Positions 1 through 8,612 of a DNA stretch of 64,000 nt are shown piece after piece; positions within the stretch are counted from its first letter, which is position 1; each line of letters begins with the position of its first letter. The notes under the pieces are model-generated. The model did no database searches and had not been told where the DNA came from. It saw nothing but the letters and a program-made list of their open reading frames with translations. The stretch lies in the NCBI GenBank assembly GCA_963833675.1, contig CAWHYW010000010.1, positions 1 to 64,000 on the forward strand. The letters are read 5' to 3'. This DNA is from DASQDN01 sp963833675 (GTDB taxonomy: Bacteria > Acidobacteriota > Terriglobia > Bryobacterales > Bryobacteraceae). The position numbers were made by a program, and so were the translations under genes.

Positions 1-116
1 AGGATTTGCTCGAAGAGAGCCCGCGATCCCCGGGCATTAATCAACTGCGTGGCGACTTGATGAAGCCGCCGTGCGGCCTCAACTTCGCTCGCGAGCAGCT
101 CCTCGATGTCCCGCAT
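1..116 (-). CDS. Partial sensor protein, start of a GAF-type domain
   Basis: The gene runs off the left edge; only about 38 N-terminal residues are visible. From the ATG at 116 the peptide has a short acidic helix followed by RRLHQVATQLINARG and LFEQIL. That pattern is seen at the linker and first helix of GAF domains in PAS/GAF sensor kinases. The frame stays open upstream of this ATG, so the true start may lie further right. The output domain lies outside the window. Identification rests on this single motif. Confidence 0.35.
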   Translation of the reverse strand, partial: MRDIEELLASEVEAARRLHQVATQLINARGSRALFEQI

Positions 117-484
117 TCGCTTCGTGAGCTTCCAATTCCCTGCCTTATTCTCTCACCCCTGCTCCAAATCCTGATTTGACGTGCCATTCGCGATTCATAT
201 TGCCGCCCTAGCTGGGCGTTCTTTCCTGTGCAGACATCTTGGCTTGCTACTAACATTTCTGTGCAGACAGCCACTTCCCACGGGAAGCCGGCCAGGCGGA
301 ACGGAGACCGGCAAAAATGTGATCCGGTTCGCGATCACGGTAAGGGAGCCGCAAGTCGGGCGTGCGCGATCGAGTTGACGAAAAACACCCTTGCTGACAT
401 TTGTCGAGATCTGATCCGCCCTGATGGCGCAGTGTTTACCGATTGGGCTTGTGAAGTCCGGTTATCGGAATGTATGCTGAGTCC
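117..484. other. Region without a recognised gene
   Basis: Only short overlapping frames with no recognisable domain are present, rich in Arg, Ser and Gly as expected for shadow translations. I see no tRNA, strong hairpin or repeat array here. Confidence 0.4.
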
Positions 485-512
485 TCAGCGGAACCGTCTC
501 TGACCACTGCAG

Positions 513-1003
513 CTACTGCTTACGACCTGTGCCAGGAGCCTTGTCGAGAATATCAGAGGCCATCTCTTCAACGGCTCGATTCGCGTACGCCGCAGAGGCA
601 CCCATCTTCTTCTGGATGTTTTGGCCGCCTCGGTTGGCAGGCTGAGGCAAACGGGTCGGCTTGAGGCGGGCGCGTTCGTTCCTCCTGTACTGCTTTGCGG
701 AGCATCGCCTTGCCTTCGGCTGTAGTGCCGCCGGATGGGCGTCGTTGGCGCGGTAGGCATGGCCTCGAGCAGGCGAGGGTACGCTTTCTCGAGAATCGCA
801 TCCCGGCAGCTTTCGCCAAATTCGGCCAACTCCAGATCGCCTTCATCGTTCAGTCGGAAGTCGACCATGAAATCCCGAATCTGACTGATCTCTGCTCCTT
901 CGGCATTGTCCCATTCATCGAGCATGACGATCGCGTCCTCTTTGGTTCGCGCCGAAACGAAGGAAACGTCGCCGTTCAGCCAGCGGCACATGAAGATCGG
1001 CAC
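513..1003 (-). CDS. Conserved-looking hypothetical protein, frameshifted
   Basis: The N-terminal 85 residues, from MPIFMCRWLNGDVSFVSAR onward, are an acidic, well-formed sequence (DEWDNAEGAEISQIRDFMVDF). After about position 750 the frame must change to reach a plausible C-terminus ending EEMASDILDKAPGTGRKQ before a TAG at 513. The rebuilt protein is about 160 residues. I do not recognise a named function. It lies just outside the tnsA-side end of the Tn7-like element, so it belongs either to the target replicon or to an older accessory block. Confidence 0.5.
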
Positions 1004-1326
1004 ACCTCATTCTACGCCTCTGTCAGCATTCCCTGGCTGCCGACCCCATGTCCAGACGCCAAAAGCTGAGCATCCGGCAGTTACGGCATCGCCGACGGCG
1101 CCACCGAAGTCGCACGACAGATGGCAGCCGTTCTGTCGTGACAGGGAGCCCTGTACAGTTCGTTCGCAAGTTCGTGGCAGAGGTTGATGGTGCCTCAGTT
1201 CTCCGCAATCTTCAGCCCGGTGTCCAGGGCACCTGCTGCGCTTGAACCCACGCGCCCGGCTCTCGCCTGCGTTCTGCTTTGTCGGTTCCCCCGGCAGGTT
1301 TCTCGACGACACAGAAACCTGAACGC
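1004..1326. other. Gap between hypothetical gene and transposon end
   Basis: No convincing gene was found. One minus-strand frame ends with a protein-like tail (AAGALDTGLKIAEN) before a stop at 1195. It may be the remains of a gene cut by the insertion at 1327, but the upstream part is not convincing. Confidence 0.3.
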
Positions 1327-1479
1327 TGTGACTTGAATCATCGATTGGCCACGAACTGAACCATCGGTTGGCCGGTCGGCGCCCGCAAGTCTTAAGATCC
1401 GAAGCCGCCAGTACAGGCCACTCTGGCGATTTGAACCATCGACTGGCCAGAAGTGCGGGATTTGAATCAACCGATGGCC
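1327..1479 (+). repeat. tnsA-side transposon end: TIR and four TnsB-type boxes
   Basis: Four 18-bp boxes lie in the same orientation at 1333-1350, 1356-1373, 1431-1448 and 1462-1479. The best form is TTGAACCATCGACTGGCC (third copy). The first lies inside the terminal inverted repeat. Start-to-start spacings are 23, 75 and 31 bp. Widely spaced TnsB sites over about 150 bp are characteristic of one end of Tn7-like elements. The fourth copy is the most diverged. Confidence 0.8.
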
Positions 1480-1541
1480 AGGAGGAGTGCAGAATCGGTT
1501 CCAAACAAAACCATTGAAAACTGATTTGATCGGGCCGTACA

Positions 1542-1571
1542 ATGTACGTGTGTATATAGACACACGTACAT
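1542..1571. promoter_or_regulatory. Perfect 12-bp inverted repeat over a start codon
   Basis: The arms ATGTACGTGTGT (1542-1553) and ACACACGTACAT (1560-1571) flank a 6-nt centre, ATATAG. The right arm contains the ATG (1570-1572) of the downstream small ORF. As DNA this is a strong dimeric-repressor-type operator; as RNA it would fold the initiation codon into a 12-bp stem. Either would let an element-encoded factor shut off the tns block. Confidence 0.6.
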
Positions 1572-1933
1572 GCTCGAGACTCCAGAGCAGGTAATCAGAT
1601 GGTTCCATGCCGCGGTCCAGAAGCTTTCGCCGGTAGCCGCTGGATCTTTGTCTTTGCGGAAGAGCCCGTGCATCCGCAAGAACTGCCCGGCGTGCGCCAG
1701 TGGAGTGGGCCATCCTAGCTACGCCTTGTATGGCCGCCGCGATGGCAAGCGATTTTCGATTTACGTCCCCGAGGAACTGGTTCCAGAGAGTTCGTTGGCA
1801 TCGCGAATGGGCGGCGCGTCCAGGAACTGGTGACCGAGGCCGGCGTCCGGTATACGCAGGCATTGAAAAGCGAAACGCAGGAAGGAGCCCGCCTCGGAGG
1901 AACCGGATCGGGGAGCGGATCACGCGATGCTGA
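1570..1933 (+). CDS. Small DUF6788-like protein at the transposon end, frameshifted
   Basis: The N-terminal 75 residues have a Cys-containing motif (KSPCIRKNCPACASG) followed by YALYGRRDGKRFSIYVPEEL, the pattern of small DUF6788-type proteins with a Cys cluster and a YVP strand. After about 1795 the reading continues in another frame as ANGRRVQELVTEAGVRYTQALK, restoring the usual C-terminal helix; the exact end is uncertain. It sits between the transposon end and tnsA and overlaps the tnsA start. Its ATG is inside a perfect palindrome. Function is unknown; a DNA-binding or control role within the element is only inferred from position. Confidence 0.55.
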
Positions 1934-2680
1934 ACGAACAGGATTTCGCGGCATGGGCCAACCGGCTCAAGCACTCTGGACCGGCACAATCCGATGTGGA
2001 ACATGTTCGGTGCTCCGATCCGGCGCGGCGGGTGGGCGGCGGCCGTGCAAATGTCGCCGGCCGCTATCCCAGCAGGAAGATGGGAGTACACGATTCAGTT
2101 TGAGAGTCATCGAGTCGAGTTGCCGGCCGATCTTCGAACTCGAGTACGACGACGAAGTGCTTGGAGTACTACGATCAGCCTCCTTCGATCAAACTCGACT
2201 ACTGTACGGCAGACGGGAAACGGCTTGGGATTCTCCACACCCCCGACTTCTTTGTCATCCGCACGGAAGCGCCGGGTGGGAGGAGTGTAAGACCGAAGAA
2301 GAACTAATCCGGCCTTTCGGAGCGTAACCCGAACCGGTACTGGCGCGACAATGACGTGTGGATCTGCCCGCCCGGCCGACAGTACGCGGACACTTGGCCT
2401 TTACTACCGGGTTCGATCCTCTGCCGGGATTAACTGGCACTTTCAGCGGAACATCCAGTTTCTCGAAGACTATCTCAGAACTCGCCGCCGCAGGTTCTTC
2501 CGTTCGTCGGCAGCGGGTCATAGCCCGCGTTGCGGCCCAGCCCGGCGTGTTCGCTGCGAGGATCTGTTTCAGGCAACCGATGGCGAGGTGACTCGCGGAC
2601 GAGATCTACTCTCTGATCGCGGCCGGCGATATTTTCGTCGATCTCCTCGGCAGTACTGCCGGAACCAGACAAGGTGAAAG
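1927..2680 (+). pseudogene. tnsA: TnsA-like transposon endonuclease, frameshifted
   Basis: Rebuilt across frames, the protein starts MLNEQDFAAWANRL at 1927. It contains the TnsA catalytic core: an acidic stretch FELEYDDEVLEYYDQPP, the metal ligand in ILHTPDFFV, and the basic position in WEECKTEEEL (the E, D and K set of the restriction-like nuclease). A C-terminal winged-helix part follows (SLIAAGDIFVDLL). TnsA cuts the 5' ends of the element during cut-and-paste transposition, working with TnsB. At least three indels interrupt it. The C-terminal text (LPEPDKVK) runs straight toward tnsB without a clear stop, so a TnsA-TnsB fusion cannot be excluded. Confidence 0.7.
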
Positions 2681-4377
2681 GTGTGGTTGGAGAAGCCGCC
2701 ACGGCCCGCCGCCGTGAACCTGCATCGCCGCCTCCAGGCTGCAGCTCAGATTCAGCAGCAGATTCTGCAAGCGAGCGAAGCTGATCTGGCCGAAGCCACG
2801 CGTCGTTTTCAGATCGTGTCGCGGGCTTTGCGCGGCGAGCGCCATGACACCATACCATCGAGAACATTGCGGCGCTGGATCGCTGCGTACCGGGTGGCCG
2901 ACAGAGAGTGGGAGCGGCTACCTGGGCCTGCTGCCGAAGCCGAATCGCGGCAACCCGGCAAGTAAACTGCCGGAGAAAGCCAGAGCGCTGATGATGGAGT
3001 CCATCGATAAGGACTACGAAACTCTGAAGCAGAAAACCATGTACGCCGCGTGGTCGGCGCTGAAGCTCGAGTGCGACCGACAGCAGATTATCGCTCCGAG
3101 TTACAAGACCTTCACTGTAGCGGTCCATCAGCGCCCTGCGCTGAGCGGACGTTAAAACGGTCAGGGCGCCCGCGCCGCTTATCAGAATCAATCCTTCTAT
3201 TGGGAGTTGGAACAACGAACGCCCCGGCACGGAGACCGGCCCTTCGAGATTGGTCACATCGATCACACACAGGCCGACGTATGGGCCGTTTGTTCGCAGA
3301 CCGGACGCCTCCTGGGCCGTCCGTGGATTTCGTTCCTGACGGACGCATTCTCGCGCCGTATCCTGGCGCTGCACCTCACGTTCGACCCGCCCAGCTATCG
3401 CTCCTGCATGATGATCCTCCGCGAATGTGTACGGCGGCATTCGCGCTTGCCGCAGATCCTGGTACTGGATCGGCGGTAGCGAGTTCGATAGTATCTATTT
3501 CGAGACACTGCTGGCCCGCTTCGAAATCACGAAAAAATCGAGACCGCCCGCAAAGGCGCGATTCGGCTCCACGTGCGAGCGCATCTTCGGTACCGCGAAC
3601 AAACAGTTCCTGCATAATCTGCAAGGCAATACTCAGGCAGCCCGCGAACGTCAGGTCACCAAGCAGCGTGGATCCCCGTAACCATGCCGCGTGGCCTCTC
3701 AAAGAGCTGCACAGCAGACTGAGGGAGTATGCATATGAGATCTACGACACGCTCGATCACCCGGCGTTAGGGCGAAGCCCGCGCGAGGCTTTCGACACCG
3801 CGGTGGCCCAAACCGGCTGCCGTTCCCACCGCAAGATCGCCTACGATCGGGACTTCCTCATCCTCACCTTCCTTCCACTCGAAAGGGAACGGCCAAGATC
3901 AGGCCGGGGCGAGGCATGAAGATCAATCACCTCTACTACTGGTCGGAGCATTTCCGCAATCCCAGCTGGGAGAGCAGACAGGTTCCTGTCCGCTACGACC
4001 CGTTTGATGTCGGCACCGCCTTCGCCTTGGTCGACCGGCAATGGGTTGAGTGCCACTCCGAATACTATCCGCTCCTGCACGGCCATTCGGAACGGGAAGT
4101 GCACCTGGCGAGCGAGGAGTTGCGGAAACGGCGCGGGAATCATTCCGGCCAGTTTGGCATCACGGCGAAGAAACTCGCTGATTTTCTTGAATCCGTCGAA
4201 GTGGAAGAAGCCGTACTCATACAACGGCTGAGCGACCTTGAAGCACGGTCACTTGACGCTTGCTCAAAATCATCTGCAGTCAGGCCCGCTGTGTCGGCGG
4301 AGGTTTCATTTCCAGGCGTGGATGCGCCCGTGCCGGATGACCCGCCGGTTCCCTACACCACGTACGGGGCACTCTGA
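2681..4377 (+). pseudogene. tnsB: TnsB-like DDE transposase (Mu/Rve superfamily), frameshifted
   Basis: The N-terminal helices (ASEADLAEATRRFQIV, SRTLRRWIAAYRVA, GYLGLLPKPNRGN) match the DNA-binding part of TnsB/TniA proteins. The catalytic core follows, with candidate DDE residues in GHIDHTQADVW, in VLD before GSEFD, and in STCERIFGTANKQF. The C-terminus (MKINHLYYWSEHFRNP, VPVRYDPFDVGTAFALVDRQWVE) is the beta-barrel of Mu-type transposases. The protein would join element 3' ends to target DNA. Breaks occur around 2910, 3150, 3475 and 3670. The stop at 4377 is followed at once by tnsC. A GTG at 2681 is the assumed start. Confidence 0.78.
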
Positions 4378-4386
4378 TGCGGCTGG

Positions 4387-5402
4387 ATGGAGTTGCTGCT
4401 GTTGCGCCTGAGCCTGGTCGAACGTCTGCATCAGTTCTGCAATTTCACGATGGCTCACCCGCGGCTCGTTGCCGCCCGCGATGAACTCATGGACGCAATT
4501 GATGGCGCCTCGCCGGGCTCCCTCATTCTCGTATTGGGGCCGACCGGGGTTGGCAAAACCACGTTACGTGTAAAGGTTGAGGATCTCCTGATTCAGCAGA
4601 CGGAATCGGCGATGGCGGTGGACCCGGGGAGATTGCCATTCGTCAGCATGGAAGTCGTCCCGCCAGATACCGGGCGCTTCCGATGGCAGGATTACTTCAG
4701 CCGCCTGCTGGCGGCGATGAATGAACCTTTGATAGATTCCAAGATCGGCCGTGATCTCGGTTATGCCGCCGAACTGGCGCTTCGGCACCGTCGCCCACCG
4801 GTCGTCTTCGTTGATGAAGCTCAGCATCTCGCCCGGATTGCCTCCGGTCGGCGGTTATCGGATCAGCTGGACGTCATCAAGTCGATTGCCAATCGAACGC
4901 AGACCGTCCATGTTCTGCTCGGGACGTATGAGTTGCTGGCTTTTCGCAATCTCGAGCGCGCAACTGAGCCGCCGCAGTATCGACCTCCATTTTCAGCGCT
5001 ACGGTGGTGATTCGGCCGAAGACCGGCTGAGTGTTTCAGAGTGTGCTGCTCACGTTCGGGAAGCAACTGCCTTTGCCGAAACGGGCATAGATCTGGTCGA
5101 CGATCTGGGACTTTCTTTACGAGCGCTCGGTCGGGTGTGTCGGGATCTTGAAGGAATGGCTGATGCGCGCCTGCGTGCACGCAATCAAGCATAGGCGGTG
5201 GCAGCTCTGTCCCGAGAGCATCTGGAAAACACCGCCCTGTCCGTTTCGCAATGCGGAAAAGATTCTGGCGGAATCGCGCGAAGGCGAGAGTCGCCTCAAT
5301 GACAGCGAAGAATCGAGGCTCGCGATTCCGGACGCTTCTCGGGATCGAACCACAAGCCCGCGGGATCACCCCGGAGCCGGCCCCGGCTCCGCCCTCCCGT
5401 AA
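4387..5402 (+). pseudogene. tnsC: TnsC-like AAA+ transposition regulator, frameshifted
   Basis: This is an AAA+ ATPase with FTMAHPRLVAARDEL, Walker A GPTGVGKTT and Walker B VVFVDEAQHL, then a sensor region (TVHVLLGTYEL). In Tn7-like systems TnsC polymerises on target DNA and links the target selector (TniQ/TnsD) to TnsA and TnsB. After about 4960 the frame shifts to RRSIDLHFQRYGGDS and again near 5140 to GILKEWLMRA, restoring a normal C-terminal lid. The exact C-terminus is unclear. Spacing to tnsB is 9 bp, consistent with one operon. Confidence 0.75.
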
Positions 5403-5475
5403 CCCGAAGAGCGGAAACGCGTTGGCCAACGCAATCCCCGGCGAGACCCGATCCAAGAGCAAGCCGTGGCAGCGT

Positions 5476-6966
5476 ATGCATGATGGGACTCTTTATGACG
5501 GATGGGAAGTGCCGCGCCCTGAAGTGAACGGTCGCAGCTACTGTTCCATTTGGTCCCAATCGGAATCGGAACAGCAGCGGTGGAAAGCCTCACGGGATAT
5601 GTTTCACGTCTGGCGGCAGCCCATGCTGTCGAAACCGGTGTTCTGGTCAACCGCGAACTGCTGCCACGCATCCCATATACGAAGGGGGTTCGGACGGGGC
5701 GAGTTCCCACGAAGCTGCCGCAGGTACTCGTTCTATCTGGACGCCCACACGCTCAACGGTCTTAGCGATCGTCCACGCCTCTGGGTTTCTCTCCTCGAAG
5801 AACTGACTTGCATCGAGCGGCTCCATCTTTTGACAGCACTGCCGTGGGCCAACACGCTCTCCTGCGTGCATCTCTTGCGCGTCAACCGTGCCTGGTGTCC
5901 TTATTGCTATGGCAGCGAAACGCCTCGGCGCGGAGTCTATATGAACGTTTATTATGGGCTTTCCAGATTGTCACGGTCTGCCCAAACCACAGGCGGCCGC
6001 TTCATTCAAGCTGTCCTTCGTGCGACCGAACGCAATATGTGTTCTCGTCAAGTCCCGCCCAGGCTACTGTTCGCGATGCCAATGCTGGTTGGGACGTCAA
6101 CACGACGGCGACACGGTTGGCGGCGACTGTAACAGGAAATCCGCGTAGCGGAGATGGTGGGCGAGTTGCTGGCCGCGAGTCCGATCCTATCCGCGCGGCT
6201 CTGGAACTGATTGTTTCGCAGAAATGTTCGCTGCCTACGTCCATGACGCCGGAGGCGTTCTCCGCTTTCGCGCCGCGTTTCAAAACCGCCATGTCCGAGG
6301 CTGGATTCGACGGGCGGAAGTCCCGAGGATAGACTCTGTCGTTGCATTGTCACTCAACCAAAACGTTTCCCTCGTTCGCGTGTTGACCGAACCAATCCGG
6401 GGCCGCAACACGGACCATAGGCCTGATATCTCACATCCACCATCGCGTTTCGCACAGCGTCGTCGAAGAGGCGCTACAGACCACGCTTCAGGCCGCCATC
6501 CCTCCACCGCTGCAGGAGATCGCGAACCAACTGCAATACCGAACAGTACATCGCTCAAGAAGCGATTCCCGGTGCTCTGCGAAGAGATCGTGAGCAGGCG
6601 ACAAGCCGCGCCGAAAACATTCCGCCCTCAGACCGGCACGATGCCGTGCGGTGCCCCGCGAACGCATTGAAACCGCGCTCCTCGAAGAACTGAATAAAGA
6701 CGGACTCGACAGATCTTCGGGCGGTAGCGGCTTCTGTCGGATTGGGCAGCAAACGGCGTTTGTACAAAGGCTTTCACGATCTTCGCTTGGCCATCGTCGC
6801 AAAGAACGCCGCCATTAGAAGACGACGCGTGGACGCAATAGAGAATGCTTTAAAGGCGGCCTTCGATGAACAACCCATACCAACCGTGGCGGAGGTAGCG
6901 CGACGCCTGGGGTTCGCGGGAGCAAGGCCGGTTGCCTCGCGCTTCCCGCAACTGCGGCCACGTTGA
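5476..6966 (+). pseudogene. tniQ: TniQ/TnsD-like target selector with C-terminal HTH repeats, frameshifted
   Basis: The start is taken at 5476. The TniQ signature follows (PIGIGTAAVESLTGYVSRLAA), then zinc-finger cysteines in AWCPYCYG, VCPNHRRPLHSSCPSC and YCSRCQCWLG. Past about 6430 three similar helix-turn-helix units can be read in shifting frames: IPPPLQEIANQLQYRT with LKKRFPVL; LGSKRRLYKGFHDL; and PIPTVAEVARRLGFAG with ASRFPQL. In Tn7, TnsD uses such a C-terminal region to recognise a chromosomal site. This copy thus looks like a site-specific TnsD type rather than a short CRISPR-linked TniQ. At least five indels break it. Confidence 0.68.
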
Positions 6967-7303
6967 GCTCTCACCGGCACGATCGTGCGCCCCGCTCAAT
7001 CGCGAATTCTCCGTTGCTACAAATGATAAGCGACCCAGCCGTCCAGCTCTGACCTCGTCCCAGGTTTCCAAATCGTTGAGGCCGTCCGGTGTGTTGCGTT
7101 CCCGATTCCGCCCTTCGGTCCTGGGCACTGCTTCGGGCCTGTTCCCGCGCCCGGCGGACTGCGCCGCTTCTGCTTCACCTGCGGTGCCTTCCGGGTTCTG
7201 GCTCCCCCATTCTGGTCCCCCCAGAAAAGCAGCTGCTTGCCTTGGGAGCGGTGGCCCTTGCCGAAAGTGCCCCAAGACACACGGGCAGAACAGGAGAACA
7301 GCA
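6967..7303. other. Spacer between tniQ and ssb
   Basis: No recognisable gene was found. The region is Pro/Ser/Arg-coding in every frame and may hold a degraded C-terminal tail of tniQ at its left edge. A purine-rich ribosome-binding site (AGGAGA) lies just before the ssb start at 7304. Confidence 0.4.
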
Positions 7304-7668
7304 ATGACACTCAACAGACTCACACTCATCGGATTCGTCGGTGCCGACGCCGAGGAAAAAACGAACAGCAAGGGATCGCCGTACACCGTTTTCTCGGTAG
7401 CAACGAAGACCTCATGGAAGAACGCGGACGGCGCGTGGGACTCCAGAACCGAATGGCACCGTTGCGTGGCCAACAGCAAGATCGCGGCTTTCGCGGCCAC
7501 CCTGAAAAGGGCGCTCACGTGCAGGTCGAAGGCGAACTGCGCAGCCGCGAGTACGAAAAGGACGGCGTGACGCGGAAGATCTTCGAATGCCGCGTAGGCT
7601 CGATTCTCAAACTTGATCGCGCAGTGCGGCAAGAAGAGCCGAACGAGGGTGACGACGCGGTTTCGTGA
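7304..7668 (+). CDS. ssb: Single-stranded DNA-binding protein inside the element, one frameshift
   Basis: The N-terminus MTLNRLTLIGFVGADAEEK, then YTVFSVATKTSWKNADGAW and TEWHRCVA, is the OB fold of bacterial SSB. The second half (GAHVQVEGELRSREYEKDG) is one frame off. Adding one A to the run at 7505-7508 restores a continuous protein of about 121 residues. It is shorter than chromosomal SSBs and lacks the acidic partner-binding tip (DDDIPF), as do many plasmid or element SSBs. It is the last gene before the distal transposon end, so it is likely cargo. Confidence 0.72.
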
Positions 7669-7739
7669 ACCGGTCCGGCGGGGCCGCTCGCCTGGGCGGC
7701 CTCGCTGTCTTTCCTCGAACCCCGCTTTGGCAACCGGAA

Positions 7740-7786
7740 TTGAACCATCGACTGGCCGCCGCGGCCAAACGATGCTTCAAGTCACA
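7740..7786 (-). repeat. Distal transposon end: inverted TIR plus an opposing box
   Basis: The inverted repeat at 7763-7786 reads, on the minus strand, TGTGACTTGAAGCATCG and then TTTGGCC, mirroring 1327-1350. Five bases inside it, at 7740-7757, lies a direct-orientation copy identical to the third left-end box (18/18). The two make a near-palindrome with a GC-rich 5-nt centre. Tn7 ends normally carry all boxes in one orientation, so this head-to-head pair is odd. Confidence 0.75.
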
Positions 7787-7890
7787 CCGACGCCGGTCCC
7801 GCCAAAAAAGCACTCCGTCTTCGATTGGGAGCGGGGCCGCTTGCTTTCCGGTTGCCCCCGGAACAAACGGGCGCAGAAAAGGAGAACTTA

Positions 7891-8264
7891 ATGTACGCCA
7901 TGAACCAGCTCACGATCATCGGCTTCACCGGCAACGACGCCGAAGCTCACTACACACAGAACGGCACTCTTGTTGTTACGATCTCGGTCGCGACCAAAGA
8001 GTCCTGGAAGGACGCCGACGGCAACTGGCAGAGCCGAACAGACTGGCACCGTATTGTTTTTTCGGCAGGCAGGCCGAGTTCACGCGAACGCTGACTAAAG
8101 GTTCGTATGTGATGGTGCAAGGAGCCGTGCGCACGCGCGAGTATGAACGCGAAGGCGCGAAGCACCGCATCGTCGAAGTTCGCGCTGACACGATCGGCAA
8201 GCTCGATCGGCGGAACGCCGCGCTGAAGCCGAAGGCGAACCTGACGCGGGCGATGCCTGAATGA
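7891..8264 (+). CDS. ssb: Second single-stranded DNA-binding protein, one frameshift
   Basis: MNQLTIIGFTGNDAEAHY, VVTISVATKESWKDADGNW and RTDWHRIVF define an SSB OB fold. One T appears lost from the six-T run at 8057-8062; restoring it gives FFGRQAEFTRTLTKGSYVMVQGAVRTREYE to a stop at 8264, about 124 residues. A clear AGGAGA precedes the ATG. It is a diverged paralog of the ssb at 7304, and the transposon end lies between the two. No acidic C-terminal tip is present. Confidence 0.72.
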
Positions 8265-8415
8265 CATTCGGGTCCGGTCATTTGGAGGCCGGACCCGATC
8301 ATCGCGTGGCTGGCATTCGGCCTTGCTGGTTCAGCGAGTTCGGCTCCCTAACCTCGTTCAACCTCGCTTTTTCTTGCTTCTGCCTGCTCTCGGAATTCGT
8401 AAGTTATTGATTTTA

Positions 8416-8460
8416 TGGAGCGGGAGACGGGGTTCGAACCCGCGACGTCCAGCTTGGGAA
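8416..8460 (-). other. tRNA-Gly 3' fragment, probable island attachment site
   Basis: On the minus strand the T arm and acceptor strand of a tRNA can be read: GTCGCGGGTTCGAACCCC, then GTCTCCCGCTCCA. The acceptor half CTCCCGC implies a 5' strand GCGGGAG, as in tRNA-Gly. There is no D arm or anticodon arm, so this is not a gene but the 3' fragment left by tRNA-targeting integration. The adjoining 17 bp (8444-8460, GACGTCCAGCTTGGGAA) recur exactly at 21988-22004. Confidence 0.6.
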
Positions 8461-8612
8461 TAGGAGCTGGATTGAAAATACCGAATTTAGCGTCTACGGC
8501 GTGTGTTTGAAGCGATAGCAAGCAATCCAGTTTCAATCAGGTTGGCCCAAGAGGCTTCTTAATGGAGCCATTTTGGAGCCAGCCAATGCTACCGAAAACC
8601 CTATTTTCGAAA

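Larger units (their letters stand above)
1327..7786 (+). mobile_element. Tn7-like transposon with TIRs and tnsA-tnsB-tnsC-tniQ core
   Basis: The element is bounded by 24-bp terminal inverted repeats (1327-1350 and, inverted, 7763-7786), identical at 22 of 24 positions and both starting TGTGACTTGAA, the TGT start typical of Tn7-family ends. Inside the tnsA-proximal end are four same-orientation 18-bp boxes, as expected for TnsB binding sites. The core is tnsA, tnsB, tnsC and a tniQ/tnsD-like gene, preceded by a DUF6788-like ORF and followed by an ssb as cargo. No Cascade, Cas12k or CRISPR repeat lies inside, so this is not a CRISPR-guided element as seen. The 5-bp flanks (1322-1326 and 7787-7791) do not match, so no target-site duplication is visible. 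All tns genes carry indels. Confidence 0.85.

Noticed and set aside
1195..2091. 298-codon minus-strand frame across the transposon end
   Set aside because: It covers the palindrome, the TnsB boxes and the DUF6788 and tnsA coding region on the other strand, has no ribosome site or domain, and is Arg/Ser-rich like a shadow frame.
2475..3440. 321-codon minus-strand frame opposite tnsB
   Set aside because: It is antisense to the clear TnsB DDE core; its composition is that of a shadow translation.
1327..7786. CRISPR-associated transposon
   Set aside because: No Cascade, Cas12k or CRISPR repeat occurs inside or next to the element, and the tniQ has a long TnsD-like C-terminus.
7781..7791. 5-bp target-site duplication of the Tn7-like element
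   Set aside because: The flanks AACGC (left) and CCGAC (right) differ; no other 5-bp match at the TIR edges was found.
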